Shown here: positions 1-5,588 of the stretch, in pieces
Layout: each line of letters opens with the position of its first letter
Position numbering within the stretch: position 1 is the first letter of the stretch
From: an uncultured Streptomyces sp.
Lineage (GTDB): Bacteria > Actinomycetota > Actinomycetes > Streptomycetales > Streptomycetaceae
Reading direction: 5' to 3'
NCBI GenBank assembly: GCA_946480485.1
Contig: CAMLJW010000310.1
Coordinates: 1-6,530, forward strand
Length of the DNA: 6,530 nucleotides
Notes under the pieces: model-generated
The model's input: only the letters and a program-made list of their open reading frames with translations
Database searches by the model: none
Told to the model about the DNA's origin: nothing
Translations under genes and position numbers: made by a program

Positions 1-97
1 GCCGGCGGGCCAGGGTCTCGCCGTGGAAGGCGCCGATCCAGCCGGCCCCGATGAGTCCGACGGCCACGGGGTCGGTCCAGGCATCGGTGTCGGTCAT
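1..97 (-). CDS. Gfo/Idh/MocA-family oxidoreductase, N-terminal fragment (mirror copy)
   Basis: This is the mirror of the fragment at 6434-6530 and encodes the same first 32 residues; the rest is lost at the window edge. The glycine-rich nucleotide-binding loop GAGWIG (residues 17-22) follows a hydrophobic strand, VAVGLI, as in the Rossmann fold of this family. The start overlaps the stop of the isomerase gene at 94-942 by ATGA, so the two are probably translated together. Substrate cannot be deduced from so short a piece. Confidence 0.75.
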   Translation of the reverse strand, partial: MTDTDAWTDPVAVGLIGAGWIGAFHGETLARR

Positions 98-942
98 TGC
101 TCAGCTCCCCTCGGCTTGGAGGCACCAGACCTGGTGAAGGCGGCGCGAAACCGGGCCAGGGCCTGCTCGCTGTCCCCCGACGCCCACGCCTCCAACCCGA
201 CGGTGCCGCGGTAGCCCAGCTCCTGCAGGGCGGCGGCGATGGCCGGGTAGTTGATCTCCCCGGTGCCGGGCTCACAGCGGCCGGGCACATCCGCCACCTG
301 GATCTCGCCGATCAGCGGCCCCGCCCGCCGCAGCAGCTCGATCAGGTTCCCCTCGCCGATCTGGGCGTGGTACAGGTCCAGCATCATCCGCAGCCCGGGC
401 CGCCCGACCGCCTCGACCAGCGTGAGGGTGTCGGCGGCGCGGGCGAACGGCACCCCCGGGTGGTCGACGGCGGTGTTGAGGTTCTCCAGGCAGAAGGTCA
501 CCCCCGCCCGCTCCCCCAGGGCGGCCACCCGGTCCAAGGTGCGGGCCGCGGCCAGCCACATCGCCCCGGTGACCTCCTGCACGGGTCGTACGGGTAGGCC
601 CTGGGGGTCCAGCCCGGTGCCGTGCAGGTTCAGCCGGGGGCAGCCAAGCCGCTCGGCGACCGCGATCGACCGCTCGGCCGAGGCCAGCAGCTCGGCGGCG
701 CCGTCGTCGTCGATGAGGGTGCCGGTGACGTAGCCGGTCATCGACGAGAACGCCGCGCCGCTGCCGGCCAGGGCGTCGAGGTCCTTGGTCGTCCAGTTCC
801 AGATCTCAACTTGGAATCCCAAGTCAGCGATCCGTCCCACCCGCTCAATGATCGGCAGTTCGAGGAAGACCATCTCGGCGCACACGGCCAGCTCGACCGA
901 CCACGATCCCAATGGCGTCCCGGGTTGTTGCCGTCGGTCCAT
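94..942 (-). CDS. hyi: Hydroxypyruvate isomerase-like sugar isomerase (mirror copy)
   Basis: Identical 282-residue mirror of the gene at 5589-6437, where the residues are described in full. It is a TIM-barrel isomerase of the xylose isomerase-like/Hyi group, complete at both ends. On this strand it reads leftward, follows the IS-A transposase by 41 bp, and overlaps the partial oxidoreductase by ATGA. The Shine-Dalgarno-like stretch AGAAGGGA lies at 952-959 on the minus strand, nine bases before the ATG. The reading frame stays open for 99 further codons upstream, but that extension lies inside the IS-A transposase gene in another frame and does not resemble the family, so the ATG at 940-942 is preferred. 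Confidence 0.85.
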   Translation of the reverse strand: MDRRQQPGTPLGSWSVELAVCAEMVFLELPIIERVGRIADLGFQVEIWNWTTKDLDALAGSGAAFSSMTGYVTGTLIDDDGAAELLASAERSIAVAERLGCPRLNLHGTGLDPQGLPVRPVQEVTGAMWLAAARTLDRVAALGERAGVTFCLENLNTAVDHPGVPFARAADTLTLVEAVGRPGLRMMLDLYHAQIGEGNLIELLRRAGPLIGEIQVADVPGRCEPGTGEINYPAIAAALQELGYRGTVGLEAWASGDSEQALARFRAAFTRSGASKPRGAEQ

Positions 943-983
943 GTCCTGCGATCCCTTCTCCTCTGCGGACGCCGCTGGCTGGT

Positions 984-2057
984 CTAACCCGAGCCGGTGG
1001 GACGCTTGAGCGTGGGCAGGAGCTGCTCGGCGTCCTTGGTCCAGCAGAACGGTTGACAGCGTTGGTTCCACCCGTCGCAGAAGCGACCGATGACCGCGAC
1101 CAACTCCTCCACGCTGGCGAAGTCGCCGCGGCGCAGCGCCTGGCGTTCGATGATGGCGAAGAACACCTCGACCAGGTTCAGCCAGGAGGCATACGTCGGG
1201 GTGAAGTGCAGCCGGACCCGCGGATGCTTGGCCAGCCATGCCTGCACCCGCTCGTGCTTGTGGGTGGCGTAGTTGTCCAGCACCACATGCAGCTGCCGAC
1301 GGGGATAGGCGCGGGCGACCAGCTTGAGGAACCCCAGGAACTCGCTATGCCGATGGCGCGGCTGGCATGCGTCGGTCACCCGCCCGGTGGCGACCTCCAG
1401 CGCCGCAAAGAGGGTGGTCGTGCCGTGGCGGAGGTAGTCGTGAGTGCGCCGCTCGACTCGTCCTGGCGCCAGTGGCTGAACTGGCTGGGTGCGTTCCAGC
1501 GCCTGGATCTGGGACTTCTCATCCACACACAGCACGATTGCATGGGCGGGCGGGTCGAGATACAGCCCGACCACATCCCGGACCTTGGCCTCCAGCTCCG
1601 GATCGGTGGAGAACTTGAACGTCTCGGTCTGCCAGGGCTTGAGGTCGTGCTCGGCCCACACCCGGGCCACGGTGCTGTGGCTGACCCCCAGTTCGGCGGC
1701 CAGCAGCCGACTCGACCAGTGGGTCACGCCCAGCGCCTCGGGCGGTGGGGCCAGCGTGGTGGCCAGGATCTCTGCCCGCCGGTCACGGCGAACCGTTTGG
1801 GGACGGCCACGGCGGGGTCGGTCGGCCAGGCCGTGGGCGAGCCCCTCACGCAGGTAGCGCTTACGCCAGGCGATGACAGTTGGCCGGGAGACGTCGAGCC
1901 GCTCGGCGATCTCGGTGTTGGCCGCGCCTTCGGCGGCCAGCAGCAGAATCTTGGCCCGCTGGACCACCACGGCAGGAGCTCGGGTCGCGCTCGACCAGCG
2001 CCGCAACCTGGCCAGGTCATCAGGACCTATGGGCAAGGCAGCGGCAGACAACGGCAT
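984..2057 (-). CDS. IS630-type DDE transposase of IS-A (mirror copy)
   Basis: Identical mirror of the 357-residue transposase at 4474-5547. It has an N-terminal helix-turn-helix and a C-terminal DDE catalytic domain with D179, D261 and E297, and no internal stop or frameshift. The gene is read from the ATG at 2055-2057, which has GGGGAG nine bases upstream. A TTG start 12 codons earlier (2091-2093) is possible but overlaps a TTGACA promoter-like hexamer. It points toward the isomerase gene at 94-942 and could provide read-through transcription into it. Confidence 0.92.
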   Translation of the reverse strand: MPLSAAALPIGPDDLARLRRWSSATRAPAVVVQRAKILLLAAEGAANTEIAERLDVSRPTVIAWRKRYLREGLAHGLADRPRRGRPQTVRRDRRAEILATTLAPPPEALGVTHWSSRLLAAELGVSHSTVARVWAEHDLKPWQTETFKFSTDPELEAKVRDVVGLYLDPPAHAIVLCVDEKSQIQALERTQPVQPLAPGRVERRTHDYLRHGTTTLFAALEVATGRVTDACQPRHRHSEFLGFLKLVARAYPRRQLHVVLDNYATHKHERVQAWLAKHPRVRLHFTPTYASWLNLVEVFFAIIERQALRRGDFASVEELVAVIGRFCDGWNQRCQPFCWTKDAEQLLPTLKRPTGSG

Positions 2058-2063
2058 GCTCGG

Positions 2064-2093
2064 ATACTCCCCGCCGCGCTGACCAGCTGTCAA
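2064..2093 (-). promoter_or_regulatory. Candidate promoter of the IS-A transposase (mirror copy)
   Basis: On the minus strand a perfect -35 hexamer TTGACA (2093-2088) is followed after 18 bases by a weak -10, GAGTAT (2069-2064). Initiation would fall at about the ATG at 2057, implying an almost leaderless transcript. The -10 is poor, so this rests mainly on the -35 match. Confidence 0.3.
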
Positions 2094-2114
2094 ATCATCT
2101 TAGAGACAGGCCAC

Positions 2115-2116
2115 TA
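2115..2116. other. TA dinucleotide shared by the left ends of IS-A and IS-B
   Basis: IS630/Tc1/mariner elements insert at TA and duplicate it. This TA abuts the left inverted repeat of IS-B on one side and the presumed left tip of IS-A on the other, within CACTAGTG. The two elements are thus stacked on one TA. Confidence 0.65.
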
Positions 2117-2143
2117 GTGCAGCTCCGCGTTAGTTGTTGGCAT
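2117..2143 (+). repeat. IS-B left terminal inverted repeat, copy 1
   Basis: It starts GTGCAGCTCC and ends GTTGGCAT, and it is the exact reverse complement of 3238-3264. The match stops after 27 bases (A at 2144 against C at 3237). It carries the transposase-binding end of the element and its last base begins the TATGAT promoter-like hexamer. Confidence 0.95.
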
Positions 2144-2148
2144 ATGAT
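2143..2148 (+). promoter_or_regulatory. Candidate -10 box of the IS-B transposase
   Basis: TATGAT differs from the TATAAT consensus at one position and stands out in this GC-rich DNA. It overlaps the inner edge of the left inverted repeat and lies 32 bases before the transposase ATG, leaving room for a short leader with GAGGAG. No convincing -35 lies 16-18 bases upstream. Transposase bound to the repeat could block this promoter (inference). Confidence 0.45.
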
Positions 2149-2180
2149 GACTGCTCGTCTCCGCGACGAGGAGCCGCCCC

Positions 2181-3236
2181 ATGCCAACCGTGCCGCCCCT
2201 GAGCATCACCGAGGAGGAACGGGCCGAACTGCAACGCCGGGTGCGTGCCCACACCACCCCCCAGCGGGCCGCCAAGCGGGCAAGGGTGGTACTGCTGGCC
2301 GCCGAGGGAGTCCCGAACCGCCAGATCGCCACCCTCGTTGGCATGAACCAGCACACCGTTGGCCACTGGCGCCATCGCTTCGAGGCTGAGCGCCTGGCCG
2401 GCTTGGAGGATCGCCCGCGGCCGGGTCGCCCGCTGGTCTACGGCCACGACCAGCGGCTGCGGATCGTGGCCACCGTCACCCAGCAACCCCCCGACCCGGC
2501 CAGCCACTGGAGCCATTCCCAGTTGGCCAAGGCGCTTTCGGACGTCGGTATCTCGGCCTCCCAGATCGGCCGGATCCTCGCCGACCTGGACATCAAGCCC
2601 CACCGGGTGCGCGGCTGGATCACCCGCCCTGATGACCCCGCCTTCTGGGAGCGCGCGGCCGATGTCTGCGGGCTGTACCTGGCACCACCCACCAACGCGT
2701 TGGTGCTCTCGGTCGATGAGAAGACCGGGATCGGTGCCCGCAGCCGCACCCGGCCGGCCACCCCGCCAGCACCGGGACGCCCGACCCGCCAAGAACACGA
2801 GTACGTGCGCCACGGCACCGCGACCTTGCTGGCCGCGTTGGACGTCCATCATGGCGGGGTCGTCCAGGCCACCGACGTCGACCGCAACACCGCCCGAAAC
2901 TTCATCGCCTTCCTCGACGACCTGGACGCCAAGATCTCCGCCGAGCTGGCGGTGCACCTGGTGCTGGACAACGGCGCCTCGCACATCGCCAACCAGACCC
3001 GCTGGTGGTTCGTTGACCACCCCCGCTTCCACCCGCACTACACGCCCACCCACGCCTCGTGGCTCAACCAGGTGGAACTGTTCTTCTCGATCCTGGCCCG
3101 GCGGCTGCTCAAGCGCGGCGAGTTCGCCTCCGTGGAGGACTTGGTGGGCAAGGTGATGGCGTTCATCGCCGACTACAACCGGACCGCCAAACCGTTCCGC
3201 TGGACCTACGACGGCCGACCCCTCAAGGCCAATTGA
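2181..3236 (+). CDS. IS630-type DDE transposase of IS-B (351 aa)
   Basis: This enzyme cuts and joins the ends of IS-B at TA targets. Residues about 11-80 form a helix-turn-helix DNA-binding region (RARVVLLAAEGVPNRQIATL then a recognition helix, ending in the linker RPRPGRP). A second helical DNA-binding segment spans about 108-140 (HWSHSQLAKAL). The DDE_3-type catalytic domain runs from about 172 to the end: first Asp in VLSVDEKTGIGA (D179), second in VHLVLDNGASH (D263), and Glu in ASWLNQVELFF (E299), with 35 residues between the last two. The HGTATLLAALD strand is also typical. The start is supported by GAGGAG (2168-2173), seven bases before the ATG. All catalytic residues are present with no stop, so it looks functional. 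The stop overlaps an outward TTGACA (3233-3238). Confidence 0.95.
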   Translation: MPTVPPLSITEEERAELQRRVRAHTTPQRAAKRARVVLLAAEGVPNRQIATLVGMNQHTVGHWRHRFEAERLAGLEDRPRPGRPLVYGHDQRLRIVATVTQQPPDPASHWSHSQLAKALSDVGISASQIGRILADLDIKPHRVRGWITRPDDPAFWERAADVCGLYLAPPTNALVLSVDEKTGIGARSRTRPATPPAPGRPTRQEHEYVRHGTATLLAALDVHHGGVVQATDVDRNTARNFIAFLDDLDAKISAELAVHLVLDNGASHIANQTRWWFVDHPRFHPHYTPTHASWLNQVELFFSILARRLLKRGEFASVEDLVGKVMAFIADYNRTAKPFRWTYDGRPLKAN

Positions 3237-3237
3237 C

Positions 3238-3264
3238 ATGCCAACAACTAACGCGGAGCTGCAC
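3238..3264 (+). repeat. IS-B right terminal inverted repeat, copy 1
   Basis: Exact reverse complement of 2117-2143. It starts one base after the transposase stop codon and ends CTGCAC directly before the central TA. Confidence 0.95.
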
Positions 3265-3266
3265 TA
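3265..3266. other. Central TA: IS-B target duplication and symmetry axis
   Basis: Two right ends of IS-B face each other across this single TA, giving GCAC-TA-GTGC. The axis of the 6530-bp palindrome passes between the T and the A. The centre includes CTAG (3264-3267), the tetranucleotide IS630 is known to prefer as a target. A tail-to-tail insertion would produce this junction, but so would a fold-back at the element end. Confidence 0.9.
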
Positions 3267-3293
3267 GTGCAGCTCCGCGTTAGTTGTTGGCAT
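3267..3293 (-). repeat. IS-B right terminal inverted repeat, copy 2
   Basis: Mirror of 3238-3264. Together with that repeat and the central TA it forms a 56-base palindromic core (3238-3293) made entirely of transposon ends. Confidence 0.95.
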
Positions 3294-3294
3294 G

Positions 3295-4350
3295 TCAATT
3301 GGCCTTGAGGGGTCGGCCGTCGTAGGTCCAGCGGAACGGTTTGGCGGTCCGGTTGTAGTCGGCGATGAACGCCATCACCTTGCCCACCAAGTCCTCCACG
3401 GAGGCGAACTCGCCGCGCTTGAGCAGCCGCCGGGCCAGGATCGAGAAGAACAGTTCCACCTGGTTGAGCCACGAGGCGTGGGTGGGCGTGTAGTGCGGGT
3501 GGAAGCGGGGGTGGTCAACGAACCACCAGCGGGTCTGGTTGGCGATGTGCGAGGCGCCGTTGTCCAGCACCAGGTGCACCGCCAGCTCGGCGGAGATCTT
3601 GGCGTCCAGGTCGTCGAGGAAGGCGATGAAGTTTCGGGCGGTGTTGCGGTCGACGTCGGTGGCCTGGACGACCCCGCCATGATGGACGTCCAACGCGGCC
3701 AGCAAGGTCGCGGTGCCGTGGCGCACGTACTCGTGTTCTTGGCGGGTCGGGCGTCCCGGTGCTGGCGGGGTGGCCGGCCGGGTGCGGCTGCGGGCACCGA
3801 TCCCGGTCTTCTCATCGACCGAGAGCACCAACGCGTTGGTGGGTGGTGCCAGGTACAGCCCGCAGACATCGGCCGCGCGCTCCCAGAAGGCGGGGTCATC
3901 AGGGCGGGTGATCCAGCCGCGCACCCGGTGGGGCTTGATGTCCAGGTCGGCGAGGATCCGGCCGATCTGGGAGGCCGAGATACCGACGTCCGAAAGCGCC
4001 TTGGCCAACTGGGAATGGCTCCAGTGGCTGGCCGGGTCGGGGGGTTGCTGGGTGACGGTGGCCACGATCCGCAGCCGCTGGTCGTGGCCGTAGACCAGCG
4101 GGCGACCCGGCCGCGGGCGATCCTCCAAGCCGGCCAGGCGCTCAGCCTCGAAGCGATGGCGCCAGTGGCCAACGGTGTGCTGGTTCATGCCAACGAGGGT
4201 GGCGATCTGGCGGTTCGGGACTCCCTCGGCGGCCAGCAGTACCACCCTTGCCCGCTTGGCGGCCCGCTGGGGGGTGGTGTGGGCACGCACCCGGCGTTGC
4301 AGTTCGGCCCGTTCCTCCTCGGTGATGCTCAGGGGCGGCACGGTTGGCAT
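3295..4350 (-). CDS. IS630-type DDE transposase of IS-B, copy 2
   Basis: Identical to the 351-residue transposase at 2181-3236, with D179, D263 and E299 intact and the same GAGGAG ribosome-binding site (4358-4363 on the minus strand). The two copies are convergent: their stop codons are 58 bases apart, with only the paired right ends and the central TA between them. Transcripts running past either stop would enter the opposite gene in antisense, and the paired ends could fold as an RNA hairpin. Confidence 0.93.
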   Translation of the reverse strand: MPTVPPLSITEEERAELQRRVRAHTTPQRAAKRARVVLLAAEGVPNRQIATLVGMNQHTVGHWRHRFEAERLAGLEDRPRPGRPLVYGHDQRLRIVATVTQQPPDPASHWSHSQLAKALSDVGISASQIGRILADLDIKPHRVRGWITRPDDPAFWERAADVCGLYLAPPTNALVLSVDEKTGIGARSRTRPATPPAPGRPTRQEHEYVRHGTATLLAALDVHHGGVVQATDVDRNTARNFIAFLDDLDAKISAELAVHLVLDNGASHIANQTRWWFVDHPRFHPHYTPTHASWLNQVELFFSILARRLLKRGEFASVEDLVGKVMAFIADYNRTAKPFRWTYDGRPLKAN

Positions 4351-4382
4351 GGGGCGGCTCCTCGTCGCGGAGACGAGCAGTC

Positions 4383-4388
4383 ATCATA
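4383..4388 (-). promoter_or_regulatory. Candidate -10 box of IS-B transposase, copy 2
   Basis: Mirror of the TATGAT at 2143-2148, reading leftward into the transposase at 3295-4350. No clear -35 at the usual distance. Confidence 0.4.
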
Positions 4389-4414
4389 TGCCAACAACTA
4401 ACGCGGAGCTGCAC
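4388..4414 (-). repeat. IS-B left terminal inverted repeat, copy 2
   Basis: Mirror of 2117-2143. Its outer base abuts the TA at 4415-4416, beyond which the presumed left tip of IS-A begins. Confidence 0.95.
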
Positions 4415-4416
4415 TA
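4415..4416. other. TA dinucleotide shared by IS-B and IS-A (mirror copy)
   Basis: Mirror of 2115-2116, in the context GCAC-TA-GTGG. It is the left target duplication of IS-B and probably also borders IS-A. Confidence 0.65.
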
Positions 4417-4437
4417 GTGGCCTGTCTCTAAGATGAT

Positions 4438-4467
4438 TTGACAGCTGGTCAGCGCGGCGGGGAGTAT
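4438..4467 (+). promoter_or_regulatory. Candidate promoter of the IS-A transposase
   Basis: A perfect TTGACA (4438-4443) is followed by an 18-base spacer and a weak -10, GAGTAT (4462-4467). Transcription would start at about 4474, the chosen ATG, giving a nearly leaderless message. Actinobacteria use such messages widely, but the GGGGAG at 4459-4464 suggests a leader instead, so the assignment is tentative. It would also read toward the isomerase gene. Confidence 0.35.
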
Positions 4468-4473
4468 CCGAGC

Positions 4474-5547
4474 ATGCCGTTGTCTGCCGCTGCCTTGCCC
4501 ATAGGTCCTGATGACCTGGCCAGGTTGCGGCGCTGGTCGAGCGCGACCCGAGCTCCTGCCGTGGTGGTCCAGCGGGCCAAGATTCTGCTGCTGGCCGCCG
4601 AAGGCGCGGCCAACACCGAGATCGCCGAGCGGCTCGACGTCTCCCGGCCAACTGTCATCGCCTGGCGTAAGCGCTACCTGCGTGAGGGGCTCGCCCACGG
4701 CCTGGCCGACCGACCCCGCCGTGGCCGTCCCCAAACGGTTCGCCGTGACCGGCGGGCAGAGATCCTGGCCACCACGCTGGCCCCACCGCCCGAGGCGCTG
4801 GGCGTGACCCACTGGTCGAGTCGGCTGCTGGCCGCCGAACTGGGGGTCAGCCACAGCACCGTGGCCCGGGTGTGGGCCGAGCACGACCTCAAGCCCTGGC
4901 AGACCGAGACGTTCAAGTTCTCCACCGATCCGGAGCTGGAGGCCAAGGTCCGGGATGTGGTCGGGCTGTATCTCGACCCGCCCGCCCATGCAATCGTGCT
5001 GTGTGTGGATGAGAAGTCCCAGATCCAGGCGCTGGAACGCACCCAGCCAGTTCAGCCACTGGCGCCAGGACGAGTCGAGCGGCGCACTCACGACTACCTC
5101 CGCCACGGCACGACCACCCTCTTTGCGGCGCTGGAGGTCGCCACCGGGCGGGTGACCGACGCATGCCAGCCGCGCCATCGGCATAGCGAGTTCCTGGGGT
5201 TCCTCAAGCTGGTCGCCCGCGCCTATCCCCGTCGGCAGCTGCATGTGGTGCTGGACAACTACGCCACCCACAAGCACGAGCGGGTGCAGGCATGGCTGGC
5301 CAAGCATCCGCGGGTCCGGCTGCACTTCACCCCGACGTATGCCTCCTGGCTGAACCTGGTCGAGGTGTTCTTCGCCATCATCGAACGCCAGGCGCTGCGC
5401 CGCGGCGACTTCGCCAGCGTGGAGGAGTTGGTCGCGGTCATCGGTCGCTTCTGCGACGGGTGGAACCAACGCTGTCAACCGTTCTGCTGGACCAAGGACG
5501 CCGAGCAGCTCCTGCCCACGCTCAAGCGTCCCACCGGCTCGGGTTAG
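4474..5547 (+). CDS. IS630-type DDE transposase of IS-A (357 aa)
   Basis: This enzyme is expected to mobilise IS-A to TA targets. Residues about 13-80 hold a helix-turn-helix region (AKILLLAAEGAANTEIAERL, then SRPTVIAWRKRYL), followed by the linker RPRRGRP. A second helical segment lies at about 113-140 (HWSSRLLAAELGVSHSTVARV). The catalytic domain contains the subgroup signature VDEKSQIQALERTQP with the first Asp at D179, VVLDNYATHK with D261, and ASWLNLVEVFF with E297, with 35 residues between the last two. The ATG at 4474 is preferred over the TTG at 4438 because GGGGAG lies nine bases upstream and the 12 extra residues do not resemble the family. It shares fold and motif order with the IS-B transposase, but the two are clearly divergent members. 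Frame and catalytic residues are intact. Confidence 0.94.
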   Translation: MPLSAAALPIGPDDLARLRRWSSATRAPAVVVQRAKILLLAAEGAANTEIAERLDVSRPTVIAWRKRYLREGLAHGLADRPRRGRPQTVRRDRRAEILATTLAPPPEALGVTHWSSRLLAAELGVSHSTVARVWAEHDLKPWQTETFKFSTDPELEAKVRDVVGLYLDPPAHAIVLCVDEKSQIQALERTQPVQPLAPGRVERRTHDYLRHGTTTLFAALEVATGRVTDACQPRHRHSEFLGFLKLVARAYPRRQLHVVLDNYATHKHERVQAWLAKHPRVRLHFTPTYASWLNLVEVFFAIIERQALRRGDFASVEELVAVIGRFCDGWNQRCQPFCWTKDAEQLLPTLKRPTGSG

Positions 5548-5588
5548 ACCAGCCAGCGGCGTCCGCAGAGGAGAAGGGATCGCAGGAC

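Larger units (their letters stand above)
976..2114 (-). mobile_element. IS-A, IS630-type insertion sequence (mirror copy, ends approximate)
   Basis: Mirror of the element at about 4417-5555. It carries one intact DDE transposase gene reading leftward. The inner end lies directly against the TA at 2115-2116, which is also the flank of IS-B. The outer end is set from a weak imperfect terminal match only, so it may be off by tens of bases. Confidence 0.45.
2117..3264 (+). mobile_element. IS-B, complete IS630-type insertion sequence (1148 bp)
   Basis: The boundaries are well defined. A 27-bp perfect terminal inverted repeat occupies 2117-2143 and 3238-3264, and both outer ends are followed directly by TA (2115-2116 and 3265-3266), the duplication expected of this family. 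One intact DDE transposase gene fills the element, with 37 bp between the left repeat and the start codon and one base between its stop and the right repeat. Length, TA target and single-gene layout agree with IS630. The element is head-to-head with IS-A on its left and tail-to-tail with its own mirror copy on its right. No identical named element can be assigned by eye. Confidence 0.93.
3267..4414 (-). mobile_element. IS-B, complete copy 2 in opposite orientation
   Basis: Base-for-base mirror of the element at 2117-3264, with terminal repeats at 3267-3293 and 4388-4414 and flanking TA at 3265-3266 (shared) and 4415-4416. Two independently inserted copies of an active IS can be identical, so identity alone does not prove an artefact. 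Identity of the flanking IS-A, isomerase and oxidoreductase DNA is much harder to explain by transposition. Confidence 0.9.
4417..5555 (+). mobile_element. IS-A, IS630-type insertion sequence (ends approximate)
   Basis: An intact IS630-type transposase gene implies an element, but its tips are not clear. The best terminal match found by eye pairs TGGCCTGTCTCTAA (4418-4431) with the reverse complement of 5544-5555 (TGGCTGGTCTAA), about ten matches if two bases are gapped. That would make an element of roughly 1.1 kb whose right repeat overlaps the transposase stop codon, as is common in this family. No TA follows the right tip at 5555, so the right end may be decayed or misplaced. Its right edge lies within about 35 bases of the isomerase start codon. 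Confidence 0.45.

Noticed and set aside
912..2117. Long open frame (401 codons, plus strand) antisense to the IS-A transposase, with its mirror at 4414-5619
   Set aside because: It lies opposite a gene with clear DDE motifs, has low-complexity GC-rich translation with no recognisable domain, and is the usual shadow frame of high-GC coding DNA.
2130..3239. Long open frame (369 codons, minus strand) antisense to the IS-B transposase, with its mirror at 3292-4401
   Set aside because: It covers the whole transposase on the opposite strand, and its Gly/Val/Arg-rich translation shows no family motif; a shadow frame.
3238..3293. Rho-independent terminator between the convergent IS-B transposases
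   Set aside because: The hairpin consists of paired IS ends with no loop and no following T-run, so it is explained by the inverted repeats and not by a terminator.
2117..4414. Composite transposon bounded by two IS-B copies
   Set aside because: The copies abut across one TA and enclose no cargo; the other genes lie outside the pair.
5292..5588. N-terminal extension of the isomerase, as a possible 381-residue fusion protein
   Set aside because: The extra 99 residues come from the transposase gene read in another frame, do not resemble the isomerase family, and a ribosome-binding site precedes the internal ATG at 5589.
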